Positions 8,533 through 16,981 are shown, counted from the first letter of the stretch. The stretch: 37,479 bases of DNA from Enhygromyxa salina (GCF_000737335.2 NZ_JMCC02000128.1:1-37479), one strand, 5' to 3'. The notes: generated by a model not told the origin, from the sequence alone. Numbers and translations are program-made.

Positions 8533-9830
8533 GCCACCGATCTGTCGCGGCCGCGACGGCCTGGATGATGGTGGCGCTGATCGTCATCGGCGCCCTCGCG
8601 GGCCTGGTGATGCAGCTCGAGCTCGCGCTCGGCCCCACGAGGGACCTGCTGTCAGAGCATGTCTACGGGCTCTCGTTGACGATCCACGCTGGCGCGCTGG
8701 CGATCGCGGCCCTGCGCATCTGTGTGATCGGACCGATCGCCAATCTGTATGTCGCGCGCCTGCACGAGCGCGTCGGTCGGGCGAGGGGCGCGAGCGACGC
8801 GCTCGCCGGGCTGGCGCTGGCGGGCTATCTCGTGGGCACGGTGGCGATGCTGGCCGCCATCTTCGTGTTTCCACAAACGGATCCACGCGCGGTCGACTGG
8901 ATCGCCGCGTGCGGGCTCACGCTGGCGATCGCCGATATCACGATGGCCCTCGGCGTGATGCTTGGCATGGCCGGGACGTCATGGCGTTCGCTCCCAGAGC
9001 AGGCCTCCTCGCCCGAAGGCTGGGTCGTGTTGATCGCGGTCTCGTGGCAGCTGATCACGGGCGTCACGAACGCGCTCGGGGGCGTGCTCCGGATTGAGGG
9101 CACATTCTTTCATGTCGACGCGCTGACAGCCCCACTGATCGCCATGATCGGGATCCTCCTGCTCATCCAACGCGAATCGAACGGCACCAAGGTCCGACCA
9201 CGCGTGTTTGTCACGTTGGTGTTGCTCGCGCTGTTTGGAGGTGTTTCCAGTGACGCCACCGCACTACCGGAGCTGCGGCGCGCACTCGCGATCATCGTGC
9301 ACCTCGGCGTGATCGCGGCTTTCATCGCGGGCAGGCGCGTGCCGGCAGCTCATCGTGTGAGTCCGGCGGCCGATTACCTGCCCGTCTTCATCATGGTCTA
9401 CCTGCTGAGCGTGGTCGCGCGAGCCTACGTCGCCTCGCTCGCGCTCGACGTGCATGTCGCCGACAGCTATCTGGTGATCGGCGAGTTCCACCTCACCGCG
9501 CTGCTGCTGCTGGCGATCGGCGGACCAATGGCGCTGCGCTACTTCCAGCCGTCTCGCTTTGTCGACCACCCGATCTGGACCCTGAAGGCCGCGCCGCTCA
9601 TGATCGGCCTGGCCACCGCGTGGCTTGGCCTGGCGATGCTCAGCCTCGGACACGCAGGCATGCCGCGGCGCTACATCGCCTACCTGCCCGAGTTCACGAT
9701 CGGCCATCGCTCGGCGGGCGCGGCCGCTCTGTTGCTCTGCGCCGGCTTGGCGCTGGAGGCCTGGATGTGGGCGTCGGGGCGGCGGCGCGCGGCTGCCAGT
9801 GCGACGCTCACGGGATCGGCAGCGCGCTAA
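8529..9830 (+). CDS. Degenerate cytochrome oxidase subunit I-like membrane protein
   Basis: A 433-aa protein with about 12 hydrophobic segments. Its N-terminal part (YGLSLTIHAGALAIAALRI) aligns by eye with the heme-a His helix of heme-copper oxidase subunit I, His53 being the low-spin heme ligand. The C-terminal part (VIGEFHLTALLLLAIGG, then SLGHAGMPRRYIAYLPEF) matches the AHFHYV helix and the GMPRRY region of subunit I. In the second motif the high-spin heme His is replaced by Glu (EFH; His321 kept). The Cu-B motifs (HPEVY and the HH pair) are absent. It therefore looks like an oxidase fold that may keep one low-spin heme but cannot reduce oxygen. The start overlaps the stop of the PEP-binding lipoprotein gene by four bases. 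The 3' end overlaps the convergent lipoprotein remnant by 23 bp. Confidence 0.6.
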   Translation: MSHRSVAAATAWMMVALIVIGALAGLVMQLELALGPTRDLLSEHVYGLSLTIHAGALAIAALRICVIGPIANLYVARLHERVGRARGASDALAGLALAGYLVGTVAMLAAIFVFPQTDPRAVDWIAACGLTLAIADITMALGVMLGMAGTSWRSLPEQASSPEGWVVLIAVSWQLITGVTNALGGVLRIEGTFFHVDALTAPLIAMIGILLLIQRESNGTKVRPRVFVTLVLLALFGGVSSDATALPELRRALAIIVHLGVIAAFIAGRRVPAAHRVSPAADYLPVFIMVYLLSVVARAYVASLALDVHVADSYLVIGEFHLTALLLLAIGGPMALRYFQPSRFVDHPIWTLKAAPLMIGLATAWLGLAMLSLGHAGMPRRYIAYLPEFTIGHRSAGAAALLLCAGLALEAWMWASGRRRAAASATLTGSAAR

Positions 9831-10385
9831 TCTGCAGCGGCGCCATGTCTGGATACAAGTACTCGCAGAACTCCCACTCCATGTTCTGCTGCAGCGCCCA
9901 CATCTGCACGTCGAGCTCCCGTTCGACCGATCCCTCGGGCGTCTGCATCGTCACCGTCAGCTGGCCCGGCTGCTCGTGGATCACGGACAGATCGGCGATC
10001 TGATCGGGCGGGAACAGCTGGAAGGTCGTCGAGAGGTAGTAGCACTCATAGCTGTATTCGTAGGTCTCCTCGCAGCAGGCCACGTAGATGTCGAAGTCGC
10101 TCTCGGCGAAGTGCCCATTGGGGCCGACGTTGTAGCCTTCGACGTCGAGCGTCACGTGGAAGCTGACGTCCTCCGCGTCGGGGATGAAGCCACCGAGCTC
10201 GGGGCGAATCTCGATCATGAAGAAGCCCTGAAATCCGCACTCGACCTCTACGCGGCCAGCTTCGGTGAGCAGGTCACCGAACTGTGAGAGCTCGAACCAT
10301 GGCTCGGTCGGACCCTCACTGAGCCCGCACCAGTCCGCGTAGGGATCACCGTCGCCGTCGCCCGTGCTCGAGTCGCCGTCGCCAG
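9808..10385 (-). pseudogene. Nannocystaceae-type lipoprotein, 5' end replaced by IS91-like repeat
   Basis: The minus-strand frame encodes the C-terminal 190 residues or so of a secreted protein. It starts with a Gly-Asp linker (GDGDSSTGDGDGD), then PYADWCGLSEGPTEPWFEL, a beta-rich region with several Cys (VACCEETYEYSYECYYL), and ends at TAG near 9828-9830 region with ISALPIP. The signal peptide and lipobox that should precede the GD linker are gone: the frame runs instead into repeat R1 at 10386. The break lies inside the (GGCGAC)-type hexamer repeat that encodes the linker. A chimeric open frame continues to 10554, but it has no export signal, so the product would be mislocalised. The function of the intact family is unknown. 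Confidence 0.55.
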
Positions 10386-10974
10386 GCGGATAAGACATCC
10401 AATGCGGGGTCGCGGGGCGCGTGAACATCGCGACATCCCGCGCATGGCGGGCTCGTCGGCCGACGAGGCGCATCGCGGACGGGTCAGCTGCTGGACAGGA
10501 CCCGTTCGGCGCGATGTCGCCCCGAACGAAGCCAGCCCCGTGCACCCGGGGCACGGCTCGACGAGCACAACTCGAGCAGAGTCGGGCCGGTCACGCCGCG
10601 AAGTCGAACTCGAGCTGGCCAGCAGGGGCTGGCCTTGGCCGCGGAGGCGGACGGGGACCGAGACCCAGATCGGCGAGCGCCCGTGCGATCTCGTCGGGTC
10701 AGTTGGCGATCTTCACCAAGCGCATCGCACCGCGGCAGCGCGGGCAGGTCATGATGTCGACCGCGAACACCCGCGAGAGCAGCCACGCCCATGGATGTCG
10801 AGAGGGTTGCTTGGCGAGCCCCTCGAGCGCGCTCGGATCGCCCGCGAGTGACAACGGGAGCTGCGTCGGCTCAGCGCGCTTGGGTTCGGGGCCTGGCACG
10901 ATCTCCGGCCGCGCTTTGACTGCGGGCGGCCTGGCGGCCGTCCTCGTCTACCTACGCGGACTCCGGCCAGCAAG
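10386..10974. repeat. Direct repeat R1 (589 bp)
   Basis: This stretch matches 13091-13685 in the same orientation. By direct reading I find one substitution (CGCATGGCGG here, CGCTTGGCGG there) and a 6-bp difference (one CGAGCT unit less here). Both copies carry the same premature TGA in the transposase tail. The match starts at GCGGATAAGACATCC and ends at GCCAGCAAG. Recombination between the two would delete the TPR-like and CARDB genes. Confidence 0.9.
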
Positions 10975-11170
10975 CTGGCCTCCATCCGCTCCGGTTGGCG
11001 TGAGCCGCGAGCACGCCGTGGTAGCGCAACATGTGGAACCTTGGTGGCGGGATCAGGGCACACAGCCGCGCGATGAGGTCGAGCGGAGCGAGCAAGACTG
11101 CATGCACGCCATTTTTCCACGCGTGCCGAAAGTTGTAGCGGCAGCGACGATCGGCGGTGAGCTCGAGCCG
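10386..11170 (-). mobile_element. IS91-like element remnant (middle and 3' end of Y2 transposase)
   Basis: Reading the minus strand from about 11165, the frame ELTADRRCRYNFRHAWKNGV is followed by HAVLLAPLDLIARLCALIPP and RFHMLRYHGVLAAHA. This is the hallmark stretch of the Y2 (IS91/IS801/IS1294) transposase. An unrelated piece of about 75 bp then breaks the frame. The C-terminal part resumes with VPGPEPKRAEPTQLPLSLAG and LLSRVFAVDIMTCPRCRGAM, ending in an early TGA after KIAN; the lost tail (PDEIARALADLGLGPRPPP) is still readable behind the stop. About 310 bp of non-coding 3' end follow down to 10386, where oriIS would lie. The N-terminal domain is missing. The element has also removed the 5' parts of the genes on both sides. 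Confidence 0.8.
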
Positions 11171-11235
11171 CTCTTGGGCGATCGGCGGCCGCGCGCCTGG
11201 TCGAGCCGGGCCTGATCGGCGCGGTCGAGCGCAGC

Positions 11236-12285
11236 ATGTACGGCGGCGATCTCGACTGGCGCAGCGTCGCCGACGAGGCCGCGCGGGCGACCAGCGCGGG
11301 CGAGGCCCTCGAGGTTGTCACGCTCGCCTTGACCAAGCACGCCGACGCCAGCGAGGACGAGCGACTGCCGCTGGATCTGCTGCGCATCGATCTGTTGTTC
11401 GAGCTCGACCGCGTCGACGATGCGATCGCCGCGGCCCGCAAGCTGCGCGAGCGCGGGCTGATCACCCCGCTGCTGGCCCAGCGCCTCGGCGAGCTGCTCG
11501 TCGAAGCCGGCGAGGACGAAGAAGGCAAGCGGGTGTTCTCCGAGATCGTCGAATACGATCCAAGCGGCGAGTACACCCGCCGCTTGCTCGGCGACATCTT
11601 CTTGCGCCACGGGTGGTTCCAGGAGGCCTACCGCCAGTACCAGGACCTGGTCTCGCTGAGCGCGGCGCCGACCGACGTGATCCGCATGGCTCGGGCTGCG
11701 GCCGGAGCCGGGCGGGTCGACGAGGGCCTGCGGCTGCTTCGCAAGGTCATCGGCGGCGAGGGCCGGCCCGGCGCCGACGATCCGCGCCGCTTTGCCCGGC
11801 TGCACGCCGCCGTGTTGCTCGGCGAGCTGCTCGCGAGCGACGACGAGCAGCTACCCCGGGCCAAGCTCGAGCGCGAGCTCGACCGCCTGCAGCTGTTCGA
11901 CACCCCGACCACCTGGACCATCCTCACCTGGGCCGACCTCGAGCACGACCTGACGCTCGGCGTCGAGCCGCTGACGCCCGACGCCGACAAGGCCCAGATC
12001 GAGGCCGCCAAGAAGGCCGCGCTGCGGATCAGCAACGGCCGCAACGCAGGCGACACTGGCCTGTGGGCGATCCAGACCGGTGGGCTCGACGATCTCGTCG
12101 TCCGTCACCGCAGCCCGGTGCCCGCGCGGCCCGTCAGCTTCGAGCGGCTCACGATCACCTGGGACGGCGAGCGCTTCACCGCGAAGCGTGAGCTGGGCAC
12201 GATCGCCGCCCGGGCCGCCCGCGAGCGCGAGGCCCCCGCGGCCACGCCGAGCGACGACGACGACGACAGCGCTGCTACTGAATGA
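11236..12285 (+). CDS. TPR-like helical repeat protein, probably 5'-truncated
   Basis: From the first ATG at 11236 the protein is 349 aa. Residues about 10-190 are paired amphipathic helices of tetratricopeptide type (LLRIDLLFELDRVDDAIAAA, LAQRLGELLVEAGEDEEGKR, LLGDIFLRHGWFQEAYRQYQ). A less regular domain follows, containing TITWDGERFTAKREL, and an acidic tail (SDDDDDS). The frame is open back to 11161 and reads plausibly before the ATG (RLVEPGLIGAVERSMYGG), which suggests the gene once extended further upstream and was cut at about 11170-11200 by the IS91-like element. No ribosome-binding site is evident before 11236. The role is probably a protein-interaction scaffold. The 3' end overlaps the convergent CARDB gene by 11 bp. 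Confidence 0.6.
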   Translation: MYGGDLDWRSVADEAARATSAGEALEVVTLALTKHADASEDERLPLDLLRIDLLFELDRVDDAIAAARKLRERGLITPLLAQRLGELLVEAGEDEEGKRVFSEIVEYDPSGEYTRRLLGDIFLRHGWFQEAYRQYQDLVSLSAAPTDVIRMARAAAGAGRVDEGLRLLRKVIGGEGRPGADDPRRFARLHAAVLLGELLASDDEQLPRAKLERELDRLQLFDTPTTWTILTWADLEHDLTLGVEPLTPDADKAQIEAAKKAALRISNGRNAGDTGLWAIQTGGLDDLVVRHRSPVPARPVSFERLTITWDGERFTAKRELGTIAARAAREREAPAATPSDDDDDSAATE

Positions 12286-12835
12286 CGCGCAGCTTGGCGA
12301 AGAACACCTGCGCCCAACCCGGGATCACGACCCCGAGCGCGTCGAAGACCGCGTCCTGCAGGCACTCGGAGTTGTTTTCGGTCGTGCTGCCGATCGCGAC
12401 CCGCGGCTCCGACGGGTCTGAGACCATCACCAGGGCCTGGCCCTCGTTGTTGGTCTCGTCGGCCTCGACGACGCGCTGATCGACGTCGACGAAGAAGGCG
12501 ATCGGATCGCCCATGGTGTAGCTGCGAGGCATCTCCAGGTAAACCTTCGCAGAGCCGCCGCTGCCCAGCCCAGCGGAGACCGACCCCCAGTCCCAGTCGA
12601 CGTCCGAGCACGTCGCCCAATCCGCGTCCTCTGCCGCCCACATGTCGACCCAGAATGAATTGACAGCGGCGTCCGGGCCGATGTTCTTGACGATGATCTT
12701 GAACGTGACGAGATCGGTGACGTCGTCGTACGACGCGTTGATGTCGGAAACGATGAGATCGGGCGCGGCGAGGGCCGTGGCGGGGAGCAGCAGCGTGCAA
12801 GCGGCGACCAACGAGGCGATTGTCTTTGTCATCAT
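12275..12835 (-). CDS. Secreted CARDB-domain protein
   Basis: A 186-aa protein with a clear Sec signal peptide (cleavage after ATALA, residue 23). The mature part is a CARDB-type beta sandwich: PDLIVSDINASYDDVTDLVT, VKNIGPDAAVNSFWVDMW, VDQRVVEADETNNEG. The DETNN turn with the surrounding glycine and asparagine is typical of this Ig-like adhesion domain. The last 45 residues include one Cys (ECLQDAVF). It is likely exported to the periplasm or cell surface. No partner gene is obvious. The start at the first of two adjacent Met codons is chosen for the signal peptide; no strong Shine-Dalgarno sequence is visible. This appears to be an intact gene between the two IS91-like repeats. Confidence 0.75.
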   Translation of the reverse strand: MMTKTIASLVAACTLLLPATALAAPDLIVSDINASYDDVTDLVTFKIIVKNIGPDAAVNSFWVDMWAAEDADWATCSDVDWDWGSVSAGLGSGGSAKVYLEMPRSYTMGDPIAFFVDVDQRVVEADETNNEGQALVMVSDPSEPRVAIGSTTENNSECLQDAVFDALGVVIPGWAQVFFAKLRVIQ

Positions 12836-12935
12836 GGCAGTGAGGTGCCGTCGCGCCTTGATTCGATCAAAGACCTGCCCACGAATCGTCCCCGCGGCGT
12901 GACTCCCAGCCTGGGAAAGGGGACCCTCGCCCACG

Positions 12936-13090
12936 GTGTGGGGGATCCTTGCCATCGCGCTCGTGCTCGGCCCCCCCGCTGATCCGTATCGCACCGAGGT
13001 TGGGGTCGACCGCGACGACAACGACGACCTCGCGGCCCAGCGCGCGGTCAGCCGGCGCAACGTCGGCTTCGTGACCGCGATCGATCTCGA
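12936..13090 (+). pseudogene. Possible 5' end of a gene cut by repeat R2
   Basis: From a GTG at 12936 the plus strand encodes about 52 residues: a short hydrophobic start (WGILAIALVLGPPADPY), then a charged segment (DRDDNDDLAAQRAVSRRN) and VGFVTAIDLE, before the sequence enters repeat R2 at 13091. It has the look of a signal peptide followed by a mature start. I do not recognise the family, and no good ribosome-binding site is present. Confidence 0.3.
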
Positions 13091-13685
13091 GCGGATAAGA
13101 CATCCAATGCGGGGTCGCGGGGCGCGTGAACATCGCGACATCCCGCGCTTGGCGGGCTCGTCGGCCGACGAGGCGCATCGCGGACGGGTCAGCTGCTGGA
13201 CAGGACCCGTTCGGCGCGATGTCGCCCCGAACGAAGCCAGCCCCGTGCACCCGGGGCACGGCTCGACGAGCACAACTCGAGCAGAGTCGGGCCGGTCACG
13301 CCGCGAAGTCGAACTCGAGCTCGAGCTGGCCAGCAGGGGCTGGCCTTGGCCGCGGAGGCGGACGGGGACCGAGACCCAGATCGGCGAGCGCCCGTGCGAT
13401 CTCGTCGGGTCAGTTGGCGATCTTCACCAAGCGCATCGCACCGCGGCAGCGCGGGCAGGTCATGATGTCGACCGCGAACACCCGCGAGAGCAGCCACGCC
13501 CATGGATGTCGAGAGGGTTGCTTGGCGAGCCCCTCGAGCGCGCTCGGATCGCCCGCGAGTGACAACGGGAGCTGCGTCGGCTCAGCGCGCTTGGGTTCGG
13601 GGCCTGGCACGATCTCCGGCCGCGCTTTGACTGCGGGCGGCCTGGCGGCCGTCCTCGTCTACCTACGCGGACTCCGGCCAGCAAG
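13091..13685. repeat. Direct repeat R2 (595 bp)
   Basis: Second copy of the repeat at 10386-10974, differing by one substitution and by one additional CGAGCT hexamer near 13317-13328. It starts at GCGGATAAGACATCC and ends at GCCAGCAAG, where the two copies diverge into different parts of the transposase. Confidence 0.9.
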
Positions 13686-13755
13686 GTCGGCCAGTGCTGC
13701 TCGATCAGCTGGTACAGCAGCGTCTCGTCGGGCCGCCGACGCTCGTAGCTGTCTC
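13091..13755 (-). mobile_element. IS91-like element with internal deletion (N-terminus joined to C-terminus)
   Basis: On the minus strand the frame SYERRRPDETLLYQLIEQHW (13750 to about 13690) is the N-terminal motif of Y2 transposases. A few residues later (PTLLA) it joins directly to the C-terminal block shared with R1, including the zinc ribbon MTCPRCRGAMRLVKIAN and the same early TGA. The whole catalytic middle is therefore missing. Together with the copy at 10386 (middle plus C-terminus) this covers most of the original transposase, so both derive from one element. The element is inactive. Confidence 0.75.
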
Positions 13756-14024
13756 GACGCGGAGTCGTCGAGCACGGCGAGGGAGCAGCCACGACCAGCT
13801 ACTCGGCCGTCGTAGACGTGCTTTGCGGAGCTCATGCGTGAGCCAGCGAGGTGTCCGGGATCTGGGCCACCTTCGCTTGCGGGATGGTGGCTTCGCCGAC
13901 TCTTTCGCGGTGCACACACCGAGCGGTGCGTGCTCACGGATACGTGCTAGCAGGGCCATCTCCCTCCGAGGACGTCAAGGCCCGTGGGGCGCCTGACGGC
14001 GGGCCGTCGCGGCTGCGCGAATAT

Positions 14025-14372
14025 ATGGAGGGCTCGGGTCCGGGATCTGAGGTGGTGGGGTCGTTGACCATCCACGAGCTGTGCGATTGTGGGGAGAGCG
14101 GGAGCGTCGAGCTCCCGGCCGACGGCGGGCCCCCGATCCAGCGTGGTCGGCTCGAGCGGGCGAGTCGGGCGAGCGGTGAGGAGTTTGACGCGTGTGTGGT
14201 GGAGGTGCTTGGCGAGGCGCCGCGGCGAGTTGGGGCCGCGTACTTGCGGGCGCGGCTCGGCGGGCCGCGGTGGAAGCTGCTTGGGTCGCTTCGGCGGTTG
14301 ATCGCGGCGGGGGTTGTGGAACGGACGGGGGTGACGAGCGGGACGCGCTACCTGCTGCGACGGGCGGGTTGA
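14025..14372 (+). CDS. Small winged-helix-like protein
   Basis: A 115-aa protein from the ATG at 14025; the frame is open back to 13851 but the earlier part looks non-coding. The N-terminal part is VGSLTIHELCDCGESGSVEL with two Cys. The C-terminal 60 residues form a likely winged-helix domain: EEFDACVVEVLGEAPRRVGA, then GPRWKLLGSLRRLIAAGVV and ERTGVTSGTRYLLRRAG, the last resembling a recognition helix and wing. This fits a small DNA-binding regulator or a domain left from a larger protein. A purine-rich stretch sits only just before the ATG, so the start is uncertain. The gene ends 20 bp before a strong stem-loop. Confidence 0.5.
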   Translation: MEGSGPGSEVVGSLTIHELCDCGESGSVELPADGGPPIQRGRLERASRASGEEFDACVVEVLGEAPRRVGAAYLRARLGGPRWKLLGSLRRLIAAGVVERTGVTSGTRYLLRRAG

Positions 14373-14392
14373 GGCGAAGTCCGGACGCAGCG

Positions 14393-14421
14393 CGACCGCA
14401 CACGGAAACCGTGTGCGGTCG
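14393..14421. terminator. Perfect stem-loop between convergent genes
   Basis: A 13-bp perfect inverted repeat (CGACCGCACACGG / CCGTGTGCGGTCG) with an AAA loop lies between the winged-helix gene and the convergent 5'-nucleotidase gene. There is no T-run on either side, so if it is a terminator it would depend on the stem or on Rho. Its position between two 3' ends supports a bidirectional role. Confidence 0.55.
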
Positions 14422-14459
14422 GCAGGATCAAGCATGAGGCGCTCGACCTCCGGAGCAAC

Positions 14460-16490
14460 TCAGTACGCGACGCAGTCGCCCTGCTGGCTGTGGTCGCAGC
14501 TGTCGGTGCCGATGTAGACCTGCGTCGAGGCCTCCTCGACCGGAAGCTTGGCCAGCGGCGACGCGAGCTCGACGTAGTCGATCCAGCCCTGAGCGTACTC
14601 GGTATAGGTGTTCTCGTACGCGCCCATGTCCCAGACCAGCCCGAAGGTCTCGTAGCCGTCGAAGCCCTTGGCGATGAAGTCGTTGGTCACGACGACGTAG
14701 GTGACGTTGAGATCGATCGCCTCCCAGCTGCCCGCGAGCCGGGGGTTGATCTCGACATTGCTGATCCGGCCGCCCTCGGCGGCCGAGGCGTCGACGTCGT
14801 AGCGGATGCCCGAGGCGTAGGGGTACGAGCCCGTCGAGCCCATGTCGTCGAGGTGGTTGGACAGCGCGTCCTCGAGCACGGTCACGATGTCCATGCCGGT
14901 CATCTCCAGGGTCACCAGGGTGTTGGAGAAAGGCAGCAGGTTGAAGGCGTTGGCGATCGTGTAGTCGCCGGGCTCAACGGTCTCGCGCACGCCACCGCCG
15001 TTTTGAATGGCGAAGTCGGCGGTCGGGGTCACGGTCATGAAGGCCTTGGCCACGAGGTTGCCGATGTCGCTGCCGTGCTCGTAGGTGGCCTCGGTGCACT
15101 CGACGTTGCCGGACGTGCCCTGGCCGGGAAAGCGCTCGAGGCAGATCTGCTCGGACACGCTGCCGATGACCGTCTGCTCGAGCACGGACACCTGCTCGTT
15201 GAAGGTCGAGAGCGCCGCGCTCGCGTCGGCGTCGGCATCGACCACGACGACCTCCTCATAGGCGGTCAGCGCAGCGACGACGGCGTCGATGTCCGCACCC
15301 TCGAGCACGCGACTCTCCTCCTCCATCATGTCGTTGACGTACTCGTACGCGAAGGACAACCCGTCGATCGGCAGCTTGGGCACGCCCGAGCAGCTGGTCA
15401 CGATACCCGCGGCGTCGAAGTCGACGTGGAGCTCGCCGAGGAGGTGGGCGTACTCCCAGGCCTGGACCACGCAGACCATGTTCCCGTCCTTGTCGGTGAC
15501 CTCGGTCGGGTAGTCGCCGCCTACCTGGAAGCCGAGCTCGGTCAGGTTGCTGCCCCCGAGCAGGGTGTGCGAGTCGCCGCCAACGATGACGTCGACGCCG
15601 GTCAGGTTGGCCGCGAGCGCGAGGTCCTGCTGGTACTGGTAGTGGGTGACCAGCACGATCTTGTTGACGCCGAGGCCCTCGAGCTCGTCGATGTACTGCT
15701 GCGCGGTCTCGAGCTCGTCGAGGAACTGCGTGCCCTCGTCGGGCTGAGACGAGACCTTGGTCTTCTGGGCGATGTCGATGCCGATGAGCCCAACCTGCTG
15801 GCCGGCGACGTCGAAGATCACGTAGGGCTCGAGGTAGCCGTCGACGAGCGCCGAACCCTCGTGGGGTACGACGTTGGCGGCCAGCACCGGGGTCCCGCAG
15901 TCACCCTCGGCGAGGAAGTCGAGGAACTTGGCGAGACCGGCGTCGCCGTCGTCGAATTCGTGATTGCCGAGGGCGAACGCGTCGAAGCAGATCCGGTTCA
16001 TCAGCTGCGCGTCGGCTTCACCGTCGAACAGGGAGTAGTAGAGCGTGCCCGTGATCGCATCACCAGCGTGGATCTTGAGCACGTTGTCGTTGGCCGCCTC
16101 GAGCTCGCCGAACAGCGCGGTGAGCATGGGCATGCCGCCGTAGGTCACCTCGACCTCCTCGAGCACGGCGTCGTTGGCGTCGGCCTTGGCCGCGAGGTCG
16201 AGCCCGGAGACGTCGAAGGCGAACTCGTCGCTGTCGAGGTGCGAGTGGTGGTCGTTGATGTGCAGGATGGTCAGCGAGGTCGCGCCGGCAGGGTCGCCGT
16301 CGCCGTCGCCGTCGCCATCGCCGTCGCCGTCGCCGTCGCCGTCGCCATCACCGTCACCGTCACCGTCACCGGTCTCGGAGGTGCTGTCGGTGTCGCTCGG
16401 CGCGTCGTTGGTACAGGCGGGGGCGAGCAGGGCTACGGTCGCGAGGGCGAGCGCGGGCCAACACAACTGCTGTCGAGTCGAAGTCGTCAT
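14460..16490 (-). CDS. 5'-nucleotidase/UshA-like lipoprotein
   Basis: A 676-aa, apparently intact protein. A good Shine-Dalgarno (GGAGGGG) precedes the ATG at 16490. The signal peptide ends in LLAPAC (Cys26), and a linker of 13 Gly-Asp pairs (about residues 42-67) separates the lipid anchor from the enzyme. The calcineurin-like metallophosphatase domain has TILHINDHHSHLD (Asp81, His83), KIHAGDAITG, ALGNHEFDDG, VTHYQYQ and VGGDSHTLLG, the complete di-metal set. The C-terminal substrate-binding domain follows, with FAIQNGGGVRETV and ANAFNLLPFSNTLVTLEMTG. Known relatives dephosphorylate nucleotides, UDP-sugars or 2',3'-cyclic nucleotides outside the cytoplasm. The anchored form suggests nucleotide scavenging at the cell surface. 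Substrate choice cannot be read from the sequence. Confidence 0.92.
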   Translation of the reverse strand: MTTSTRQQLCWPALALATVALLAPACTNDAPSDTDSTSETGDGDGDGDGDGDGDGDGDGDGDGDGDPAGATSLTILHINDHHSHLDSDEFAFDVSGLDLAAKADANDAVLEEVEVTYGGMPMLTALFGELEAANDNVLKIHAGDAITGTLYYSLFDGEADAQLMNRICFDAFALGNHEFDDGDAGLAKFLDFLAEGDCGTPVLAANVVPHEGSALVDGYLEPYVIFDVAGQQVGLIGIDIAQKTKVSSQPDEGTQFLDELETAQQYIDELEGLGVNKIVLVTHYQYQQDLALAANLTGVDVIVGGDSHTLLGGSNLTELGFQVGGDYPTEVTDKDGNMVCVVQAWEYAHLLGELHVDFDAAGIVTSCSGVPKLPIDGLSFAYEYVNDMMEEESRVLEGADIDAVVAALTAYEEVVVVDADADASAALSTFNEQVSVLEQTVIGSVSEQICLERFPGQGTSGNVECTEATYEHGSDIGNLVAKAFMTVTPTADFAIQNGGGVRETVEPGDYTIANAFNLLPFSNTLVTLEMTGMDIVTVLEDALSNHLDDMGSTGSYPYASGIRYDVDASAAEGGRISNVEINPRLAGSWEAIDLNVTYVVVTNDFIAKGFDGYETFGLVWDMGAYENTYTEYAQGWIDYVELASPLAKLPVEEASTQVYIGTDSCDHSQQGDCVAY
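16294..16371. repeat. 13-unit hexamer repeat encoding the Gly-Asp linker
   Basis: Thirteen tandem 6-bp units (TCGCCG or TCACCG on the plus strand, with an A in the last position of two units) encode GDGD on the minus strand. Gain or loss of units keeps the frame and only changes linker length. Confidence 0.9.
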
Positions 16491-16799
16491 GTTCGCCCCT
16501 CCTAGACTCGCAGCCAGCGATCAACAACGGCGGACGAGGCCCTGAGTGTAAATCCACCGATTCGTCGCGAGACCATGCACTGCCCGAATCCGGATCGTGA
16601 CAGACTCGTGACCTGCGCCAACACCGATGCGATCTCCTCCACTGAAGAGGCCGCTTCCGATGCGGACTCGTGCCGCTCGGGTGCGAGATACGCAGGCGAG
16701 CTGCAGCAACCGCAGCGCGGTTCGGCCAACCCCCGCGTGGGGTGGTCGTCGCTGCTGGCACACAGCTTGCTTTGCCGTCGCGCATGGTTCCAACACATC

Positions 16800-16981
16800 G
16801 AGCTTGGGCGCTCGCCTGGGTGCTCGGCGAGGAGCCCGTCGTCGGCCACGAGCCTCGCGCCGAGCTCGTGCAGGGCGGGGTAGGTGGTTGGGGTGCGGCT
16901 GAGGTCGATCTGTTCACTGGACTGATCGAGCAGACACCAGACACTTGCGGACGAGTGGACGTTGATACCAAGGTACTTCAC
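16800..16981 (-). pseudogene. IS110-family transposase N-terminal fragment
   Basis: From a GTG at 16981 the minus strand encodes VKYLGINVHSSASVWCLLD, then RTPTTYPALHELGARL. This resembles the start of the DEDD domain of IS110-family transposases (usually GIDVHKxxSVWxLLD). About 60 residues remain, after which the sequence no longer resembles the family, so at least 80% of the gene is missing. The rest of 16491-17181 shows no other gene: 16500-16800 contains only the upstream region of the 5'-nucleotidase gene and unassignable sequence. Confidence 0.45.

Noticed and set aside
12936..13562. Chimeric plus-strand open frame running through repeat R2
   Set aside because: The part inside R2 is antisense to the IS91-like remnant; only the first 52 codons before 13091 look coding.
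14490..16505. Long plus-strand open frame of 671 codons
   Set aside because: It is the antisense of the intact 5'-nucleotidase gene, which has all catalytic motifs, a signal peptide and a Shine-Dalgarno sequence. The plus-strand reading is Val/Gly/Arg-rich without motifs.
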